A stretch of DNA of 44,181 nucleotides from contig JAUWGW010000012.1 of NCBI GenBank assembly GCA_030606215.1, positions 1 to 44,181 on the forward strand. Reading direction: 5' to 3'. The notes under the pieces are model-generated. The model saw only the letters and a program-made list of their open reading frames with translations. It was not told the DNA's origin and searched no databases. Source of the DNA: a bacterium (lineage in GTDB: Bacteria; NPL-UPA2; JAUVJM01). A program made the translations under genes and the position numbers. This document shows positions 39,200-44,181 of this stretch, one piece after another. The first letter of the stretch is position 1. The number at the start of each line of letters is the position of its first letter.

Positions 39200-40219
39200 A
39201 TGGATAAGATTGGATACGGGATAATAGGGGTAGGATTCTTTGGAGAAAAGCATATTGAAGTGTTATCAACTCTACCCAATGTAAAACTGGTAGGTATCTG
39301 CCGAAGGTCAATAGAGCCATTAAAACAAATTGCGAAAAAATACAACATTCCTAATGTTTATACTGACTATAGGGAGTTATTAGCTAATAAAGAAATAGAG
39401 GTAGTAAGCATTACAACACATGTTAATGACCACTTAAGACCCACGACAGACGCTTTAAAAGCAGGAAAACATGTTTTCCTGGAAAAACCGATGGCGAGGA
39501 ATGTCTCTGAATGCAATGAAATTATTAAAACAGCCCAATCAACTAATAAATTCTTCATGGTTGGTCATATATGCAGGTTTGACCCGCGTTATGCAGTTGC
39601 TAAGAGGAATATTGATGAAGGGAAAATTGGGAGAATAGTTTCCATTTATGCGAGAAGAAATATACCTGCAGTCGTGAGCGAATCAGTTCTCGAGAAAATA
39701 TCCCCTATAAGTGGTGATATGGTTCATGATGTTGACTTAATGCTCTGGTTTACGGGTGAAGGAATAAAAAGTGTGTATTCAGCTACATTAAGTGTAAGAA
39801 ATCTCCCAAATCCCGACATTGCATGGGCACTTTTTAAATTTGAGACTGGAGCAATAGGGGTTTGTGAAAGTGTCTGGTTCCTCCCTGAGAAAACTCCATT
39901 TGATTTGGATGCAAGGATGGAGATTATAGGAGAAAAAGGTGCAATTTATATTGGTGGACCTGGTGAAACTTTAGCTATAAATACAGATGAAGGATGGAAA
40001 CGTCCTGAGACAGTTTACTGGCCAAAAGTTCATGGAGAAAGAGTGGGCGCGTTGAAAGAAGAACTTTCCTACTTTGTTGATTGCATTATGACTAATAAGA
40101 AACCAGCAATCATAACTCCTGAAGAATCAAGGAAAGCAATTGAGGCAATTGAAGCCGCTGAAGAATCAGCTAAGACTGGACAAACAGTAATGTTACTTGC
40201 AAAACAGCCAACCAAATAA
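39200..40219 (+). CDS. Gfo/Idh/MocA-family oxidoreductase (1)
   Basis: A 339-residue NAD(P)-dependent sugar or inositol dehydrogenase-type enzyme. N-terminal Rossmann site GYGIIGVGFFGEKHIEVL, the family motif HVFLEKPMARNVSECNEII (about residues 92-110, lysine of E-K-P), VGHICRFDPRYAVAKRNI and the catalytic-helix segment SGDMVHDVDLMLWFTGE (about 172-188) with the histidine. Of the three family members here it is the most canonical. Acts on a sugar or sugar derivative; substrate unknown. Part of the LacI-led cluster. Confidence 0.92.
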   Translation: MDKIGYGIIGVGFFGEKHIEVLSTLPNVKLVGICRRSIEPLKQIAKKYNIPNVYTDYRELLANKEIEVVSITTHVNDHLRPTTDALKAGKHVFLEKPMARNVSECNEIIKTAQSTNKFFMVGHICRFDPRYAVAKRNIDEGKIGRIVSIYARRNIPAVVSESVLEKISPISGDMVHDVDLMLWFTGEGIKSVYSATLSVRNLPNPDIAWALFKFETGAIGVCESVWFLPEKTPFDLDARMEIIGEKGAIYIGGPGETLAINTDEGWKRPETVYWPKVHGERVGALKEELSYFVDCIMTNKKPAIITPEESRKAIEAIEAAEESAKTGQTVMLLAKQPTK

Positions 40220-40233
40220 AAGAAGGATTTTAG

Positions 40234-41238
40234 ATGGACAGTTGCGAAATTGTCAAGTGTGCAATAGAATTCAATAAGCCCAAACGAGTCCCACTTATGT
40301 TTCCATTCTTAGGAGTTTCAGATATTCACTATGTGGGGTTAAAAAATCCCAAGGGATGGACACCCAACTTCGACGGAGAGGATGAATGGGGAGTTATCTG
40401 GGAAAAACCAAATCCAGCCTCAGGAACAGTTAACATGGGACAGCCGAAGAATGTTGTCATTGCCGACCTTGATAAAATAGACTCTTATAAATTCCCTGAC
40501 CCTTATGATTCCTCAAGATATGAAGATTTAGAAAAAGAGGTTCGTAAGGCTGGCAAGAAATATGTACTTCTCGGGTGGTTTACTTTATTCGAAAGAGCCC
40601 AACAACTTCGTGGAACAGAAAATCTTTTCACTGATTTTTATGAAAAACCACAGCAAGTTCATAAACTTCTTGAAAAAATAAAAGATTTTATAATAGGGGC
40701 ACTGAATAGTGTTGAAAGATATAAGGGAGATATCCATGGATTCAGGATAGGAGATGACTGGGGTGACCAGAAAGGGCTTCTCATCAGCATCAAGATGTTT
40801 AGAGAATTTTTAAAACCACTGTATGAAGAAATAATTTCCAGAGCGCATTCATTGGGATTCCATGTCTGGCTACATTCAGATGGAAAGATAAATGATTTAA
40901 TACAGGAATTTATAGATATTGGTTTAGATGTGGTAAATATTCAGTCACCCCAAGTTTTGGGGATAGAAGAAATATCTAAAAGATATTCTGGAAGGATTAC
41001 CTTTGAATGCACAGTTGATCTTCAGAAAACTTTACCTTTTGGTTCAAAGGAAGAGGTGGAAAATGAGGCGAAAATGCTTATCCACAAATGGGGAACACCA
41101 CAAGGTGGTTTTATCGGGACTGATTATGGAGCAACTGAAGAAGACCATCTTGCTATTGGAGTAAGCAAGGAAAGAGTTCAATATATGTTAGAGGCATTTG
41201 AGAAGCATGGGCAATATGAGGAGGAGAAAGTAGAATGA
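40234..41238 (+). CDS. uroporphyrinogen-decarboxylase-superfamily protein without zinc ligands
   Basis: A 334-residue TIM-barrel protein of the UroD/MtaA superfamily: DIHGFRIGDDWGDQKGLLISIKMFREFLKPLYEEIISRAHSLGFHVWLHSDGKINDLI (about residues 168-226) and VVNIQSPQVLGIEEISKRYSG are family landmarks. Methyltransferase members (MtaA, MtbA, CmuA) bind zinc with H-x-C ... C; here the place reads WLHSDGK with no cysteine and no second cysteine further on. Haem-type UroD residues are absent too. This subgroup occurs next to sugar oxidoreductases and LacI regulators in several candidate phyla, and its reaction is unknown. A link to the corrinoid protein at 20.4 kb is conceivable but unsupported by the metal site. 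Overlaps the next gene by four bases. Confidence 0.85.
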   Translation: MDSCEIVKCAIEFNKPKRVPLMFPFLGVSDIHYVGLKNPKGWTPNFDGEDEWGVIWEKPNPASGTVNMGQPKNVVIADLDKIDSYKFPDPYDSSRYEDLEKEVRKAGKKYVLLGWFTLFERAQQLRGTENLFTDFYEKPQQVHKLLEKIKDFIIGALNSVERYKGDIHGFRIGDDWGDQKGLLISIKMFREFLKPLYEEIISRAHSLGFHVWLHSDGKINDLIQEFIDIGLDVVNIQSPQVLGIEEISKRYSGRITFECTVDLQKTLPFGSKEEVENEAKMLIHKWGTPQGGFIGTDYGATEEDHLAIGVSKERVQYMLEAFEKHGQYEEEKVE

Positions 41239-41579
41239 CTTTTGACCATATTGGGCTAATAACGGATGAAAAGAAGGAAAAGGGGAACTGGGTAGAGTCT
41301 ACACGGGTATGGGTAACGAATCCAAAGGAGCATCCGTTTAATGTTGAATGGCTCAGGTATGAAAAGGATAGCCCTGTCAAAGGACCTGTAAGAGAGAAAC
41401 CGCACATAGCTTACTCTGTTGATGATATTGAATCCGCATCCAAGGGACTCAAGGTTCTTCTTGAACCGTTTGATGTAGGCAACTTTGTCCGTGTCGGATT
41501 CTATGAGACAAAGGATGGGGCTGTAATAGAATTGATGGAATACAAGGGCAATGCAAACACCTGGTTCAACGAAAAGTAA
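41235..41579 (+). CDS. VOC (glyoxalase-like) protein
   Basis: A 114-residue single-fold vicinal-oxygen-chelate protein: FDHIGLITDEKK at the start, PHIAYSVDDIESASKG in the middle and GFYETKDGAVIELMEYKG at the end provide the usual pattern with metal-ligand candidates (His4, His54, Glu103 approximately). Length equals one half of a VOC pair, so it should act as a dimer. It overlaps the UroD-like gene in ATGA and may act on the same sugar-derived intermediate; reaction unknown. Confidence 0.8.
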   Translation: MTFDHIGLITDEKKEKGNWVESTRVWVTNPKEHPFNVEWLRYEKDSPVKGPVREKPHIAYSVDDIESASKGLKVLLEPFDVGNFVRVGFYETKDGAVIELMEYKGNANTWFNEK

Positions 41580-41597
41580 ACTAAAGGAGCTGGGAGG

Positions 41598-42665
41598 ATG
41601 GAAGGGAATAGAAAAGCAAGGATTGGGTTTGTAGGTTGTGGGGGGCATGCTACCAGTTCTCTATACCCAACAATTCATACAATTCCAGAGATTGATTTAG
41701 CCGCAGTATGTGATTTAAAAGAAGAATTAGCAAAGAGGAATGCAAGGAATTTTGGTGCAAGGAAATGGTATACAGACTTAAATAAGATGCTTTCTGGAGA
41801 GAAGTTGGATGGGGTAGCAATCTGTGGTTTGCCTAAAATGCATTGTGAAGTAGGCAAAAGATGTTTGGATGTGGGTCTTCCCATATTTGTTGAGAAACCT
41901 TCTGCTGTTTGCTATAAAGAAGCATTAGACTTAGCTGAATATGCTAAAGGCAAAGGGTTATTCGGTGCGGTTGCTTTTATGAAAAGGCATTCTACCTGCT
42001 ATCGTATGGCAAAGGCAATTACCGAGAAAGAGGAGTTTGGTGGAATTAACGAGATTGAGGTGCGGTTTGCCAATGGAAGGTATCCAGACCTCAATAAATT
42101 TGGATGGGAATTACAGGTAGAAAGCCCGTCATATTCCTTCCTAATTGGTCAGGCGGTGCATATCTTTGACCTTATCAGGTTTTTCTGCGGCGATGTAGCT
42201 GAGATTTATGCAGTCCTGAACGAAGTAGAAAAAATAGATAACAATGGCATTTTCGGCTATGCCATCACAGTTACATTCAAAAATGGTGTGGTTGGAGTAA
42301 TGAACCTCAACGCATTACAGGGACCTGAATTCCAGATATCAGAGTATTTTCTTGCGGCTGGTCGTGAATGCTGGTTAGAGGTGAAAGATATGGTCTCCTT
42401 AAATTATTATGCTCACACTAAACCTATGCCAGAATTTAATCCTGATGGAAGAGCTCAAATCTCCAGCTGGAAACCAGAATTTACTGAGTTCTTGGAATCC
42501 AAAGCTGAAGGGATGGTAGGTTATAAAGGAGAACTACAGAATTTTGCCAGGGCAATTTTGGGGAAAGAAAAGGTATCTGCAGACCTATATGATGGAGCAA
42601 AAGCCCTGCAGATTGCTGAAGCAATCTGGGAAAGTAGCCAGACCCGGAAACCCGTCAGAACTTGA
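41598..42665 (+). CDS. Gfo/Idh/MocA-family oxidoreductase (2)
   Basis: A 355-residue NAD(P)-dependent enzyme: RIGFVGCGGHATSSLYPTI (nucleotide site), PIFVEKPSAVCYKEALDLAEYAKG (E-K-P motif, about residues 95-118), FMKRHSTCYRMAK, and FLIGQAVHIFDLIRFFCGDVAEIYAVL (about 176-202). It is a distinct branch from the first copy (cysteine in the nucleotide loop, K-R-H after the motif). AAAGGAG precedes the ATG. Sugar substrate unknown; it likely acts in sequence with the other two oxidoreductases. Confidence 0.9.
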   Translation: MEGNRKARIGFVGCGGHATSSLYPTIHTIPEIDLAAVCDLKEELAKRNARNFGARKWYTDLNKMLSGEKLDGVAICGLPKMHCEVGKRCLDVGLPIFVEKPSAVCYKEALDLAEYAKGKGLFGAVAFMKRHSTCYRMAKAITEKEEFGGINEIEVRFANGRYPDLNKFGWELQVESPSYSFLIGQAVHIFDLIRFFCGDVAEIYAVLNEVEKIDNNGIFGYAITVTFKNGVVGVMNLNALQGPEFQISEYFLAAGRECWLEVKDMVSLNYYAHTKPMPEFNPDGRAQISSWKPEFTEFLESKAEGMVGYKGELQNFARAILGKEKVSADLYDGAKALQIAEAIWESSQTRKPVRT

Positions 42666-42772
42666 GATTGTGTTCCTAGCATGCTACCCTTAGAAAGAAG
42701 AGAGTTTAAATTGGTGATAGGGAAGATACAGACTCCATCGGCCGCTAGAAGAGTTATGAAGGGAGAGAGAAA

Positions 42773-43663
42773 ATGCTAAAGATAGGATTAGTTGGTGGAG
42801 TGAAAGAGTTTCATGGGATGACATTTGCTGAGATGTTCAATGGATATGACAGGGATAAAGCAGTGTCAAAGAACTGGGGTGCACTTTACGAAGCAAGAGT
42901 TGGCGAAGATGCCCGGATTACACATATCTGGAATGAGAAAAAAGAGGATGCAGAGGAAGTAGCTGAGATTTGCAATATAGAAAATGTAGCCCCAGACATA
43001 GAAAGTGTTCTTGGAAAAGTTGATGGGGTAATAATTGTTGATGACTGCACAATGAAGCATCAGAGAAGAGCAATTCCTTTCTTAAAAGCAGGAATCCCAA
43101 CATTCATCGACAAACCACTTTCACCTGATGTGAAGGAAGCGGAGGAGATTGTAGGATTAGCCAGGAAGCATAATACAGGCATAATGAGTTGTTCAGCGCT
43201 TCGTTATGCAAAGGAAACAAAAGAAATCAGAGAAGGCAAACACGATTTAGGTAAGATCCTCACAGGTTTTGCTATTTGCAGAGAGTGGCAGGGAAGTCTG
43301 ATTTTCTATGGGATTCATGCAATGGAACTTCTATATTCAGTTGTTGGGCCAGGCATAGAATCCGTTAGAAATATTGGTGAGAAAGCAAAAGACATATTAA
43401 TTGTGAAATACAAAGATGGACGGAAGTTTATAGTTTCTGCTTATGAAAAAATTGCCCCAACTTTTCAGATAAACCTCTATGGCACAAATGGCAATGTCTC
43501 AATCACAGCGGAGGACAGTGATTTCTTCTATTCTGAAATGCTAAGGGATTTTGTCAGGATGGTTAAGACGGGGAAAGAGCCATTCCTCCCAGATGAGACC
43601 CTCGAAATAATCAAGGCACTTGTTATAGATGAGAGGGCAAGGGGATCCGCTGGGAGTGATTAA
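42773..43663 (+). CDS. Gfo/Idh/MocA-like oxidoreductase (3), divergent and short
   Basis: A 296-residue member with an altered nucleotide loop: KIGLVGGVKEFHGMTFAEMFNGYDRD instead of G-x-G-x-x-G plus H. It keeps PTFIDKPLSPDVKEAEEIV (about residues 103-121, D-K-P in place of E-K-P) and FYGIHAMELLYSVVGPGIESV (about 181-201). The missing third glycine suggests different or weaker cofactor use. It is shorter than the two others by 40-60 residues. An untranslated gap of 107 bases with no recognisable signals separates it from the previous gene. Confidence 0.82.
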   Translation: MLKIGLVGGVKEFHGMTFAEMFNGYDRDKAVSKNWGALYEARVGEDARITHIWNEKKEDAEEVAEICNIENVAPDIESVLGKVDGVIIVDDCTMKHQRRAIPFLKAGIPTFIDKPLSPDVKEAEEIVGLARKHNTGIMSCSALRYAKETKEIREGKHDLGKILTGFAICREWQGSLIFYGIHAMELLYSVVGPGIESVRNIGEKAKDILIVKYKDGRKFIVSAYEKIAPTFQINLYGTNGNVSITAEDSDFFYSEMLRDFVRMVKTGKEPFLPDETLEIIKALVIDERARGSAGSD

Positions 43664-43728
43664 TGTCTTCACCAACAACAGGGCATTTTGCCCAGGAGGT
43701 GTGTTATGTTTAGTGTAAACTATTTTAG

Positions 43729-43878
43729 CACAAGGGCCCCAAGCCGACAACTATGGCAGAAGAAGCAGTTAAAAAGTTAGTGGAGAAAATAGGGAGAAAT
43801 AGTGTAGAGCCGGAAAGGATAACTGTCCCAACAAAACTAATCATCAGGGAATCCTGCAAGGAATTGGTCCTGGACTAA
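43729..43878 (+). pseudogene. C-terminal remnant of a second LacI-type regulator
   Basis: The frame ending at TAA 43876-43878 reads PTTMAEEAVKKLVEKIG... and then RITVPTKLIIRESCKEL, which matches the last 45 or so residues of LacI-family sensors (L-T-T ... A-v-x-x-L-l-e ... r-i-x-l-p-t-x-L-i-x-R-x-S). The rest of the gene is missing. In front, ATG at 43706 with AGGAGG gives a 24-codon frame in another phase, perhaps the original start after deletion. Ahead of a secreted-protein gene such a regulator would be in place. Confidence 0.55.
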
Positions 43879-43895
43879 AACGAAAGGAGCGAAAA

Positions 43896-44181
43896 ATGGA
43901 AAAGATGAAAAAGAGTTTAGTTTTGGTAGTTGTTGCTTTAGTTTTAGGCTTTGTTGCCAAGACGAGAGCGGAGGAATCTCTTATGGAAATTGATTCTTCT
44001 CCCTTTAAATGGACAATAGAGAATAGTGGTCAAGCGGAGAAGCCAACTATCCAGATTATCGGGGTTACTGATGAATCTGGCAGGCATACACTTAATCCAA
44101 CAATCAACGGGGTAAAGTTAGCTAATAGAATGCTCACGGGCAGTATCTTGACCATTAAACCAGATGGAACAGGAACATGGG
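43896..44181 (+). CDS. secreted protein, N-terminal part (cut by window end)
   Basis: Starts with ATG at 43896 behind AGGAG (43885-43889). The first residues MEKMKKSLVLVVVALVLGFV form a signal peptide, with a likely cleavage after A-K-T-R-A. The mature part visible (about 70 residues: EESLMEIDSSPFKWTIENSG, PTIQIIGVTDESG, LTIKPDGTGTW) is beta-rich and hydrophilic and resembles a surface or periplasmic domain; I cannot name a family. It lies downstream of the sugar-oxidoreductase cluster and may be an extracellular binding or enzyme component. The 3' end is outside the window. Confidence 0.7.
   Translation, partial: MEKMKKSLVLVVVALVLGFVAKTRAEESLMEIDSSPFKWTIENSGQAEKPTIQIIGVTDESGRHTLNPTINGVKLANRMLTGSILTIKPDGTGTW

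Noticed and set aside
40234-41238. Haem-pathway uroporphyrinogen decarboxylase (hemE)
   Set aside because: Typical HemE N-terminal and active-site motifs are missing and the context is sugar metabolism.
1-44181. CRISPR array
   Set aside because: No regularly spaced direct repeats with variable spacers were seen; the only short-period arrays are 7-base repeats.

Overview
The window looks like a chromosomal piece of a moderately AT-rich, Gram-negative, probably anaerobic bacterium. WaaA (Kdo transferase) points to a lipopolysaccharide outer membrane. A giant 2-hydroxyacyl-CoA dehydratase-type activase, pyruvate phosphate dikinase, a corrinoid protein and a LacI/Gfo-Idh-MocA/UroD-like gene cluster are typical of anaerobic candidate phyla of the Omnitrophota kind. 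That placement is inference; there is no rRNA or ribosomal protein marker here. No CRISPR array or intact transposase was seen.

Layout. 0.3-3.4 kb: an Eis-like GNAT acetyltransferase, divergent from a probably leaderless small gene coupled to a long NAD-dependent epimerase. 3.4-4.9 kb: tRNA-Thr and tRNA-Gln point their 3' ends at each other across an AT-rich micro-island. It holds a two-gene cassette (basic small protein plus GSU2403-type nucleotidyltransferase), two copies of one spaced palindrome with identical geometry, and the broken N-terminus of a serine recombinase. 4.9-9.5 kb (minus strand): spoVG with an inserted zinc ribbon, ispE, hisG, a DUF1284 protein, bioY, a NUDIX protein and a flavodoxin. 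9.5-12.9 kb: an accessory or defence patch with a methyltransferase fragment, a shortened DUF262/HNH protein, a MjaI-type (CTAG) restriction enzyme and its N4-cytosine methyltransferase, which carries a C-terminal staphylococcal-nuclease-like domain. It is bounded by tRNA-Pro.

13-27.4 kb (minus strand): housekeeping metabolism in compact operons: waaA-hom, ppdK-memo-small ORF, corrinoid protein, accD-cysE-cysS-activase. Two of these genes carry palindromic elements inside the reading frame, and a MITE-like element with 13-bp terminal inverted repeats lies between hom and ppdK. 27.5-33.9 kb (plus strand): tRNA-Ser(TGA) and addB-addA, the double-strand-break repair helicase-nuclease.

33.8-35.4 kb: a DUF4143 ATPase with its own strong promoter and operator-like palindrome, lying exactly between two copies of a perfect 28-bp direct repeat that overlap the ends of addA and mtnP; it looks like an inserted module. 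35.4-37 kb (minus strand): an MNT-HEPN toxin-antitoxin-like pair translationally coupled to mtnP. 37.2-44.2 kb (plus strand): a LacI-led cluster of a sugar epimerase, three Gfo/Idh/MocA oxidoreductases, a UroD-superfamily protein without the usual zinc ligands and a VOC protein, followed by the remnant of a second LacI regulator and the start of a secreted protein cut by the window edge.

The most unusual points are the duplicated operator and recombinase scar between two tRNA genes, the methyltransferase-SNase fusion, the zinc-ribbon SpoVG, the 28-bp repeats around the ATPase, and several small repeat families (NNTCAGY heptamers, in-frame palindromes, MITE-like element).
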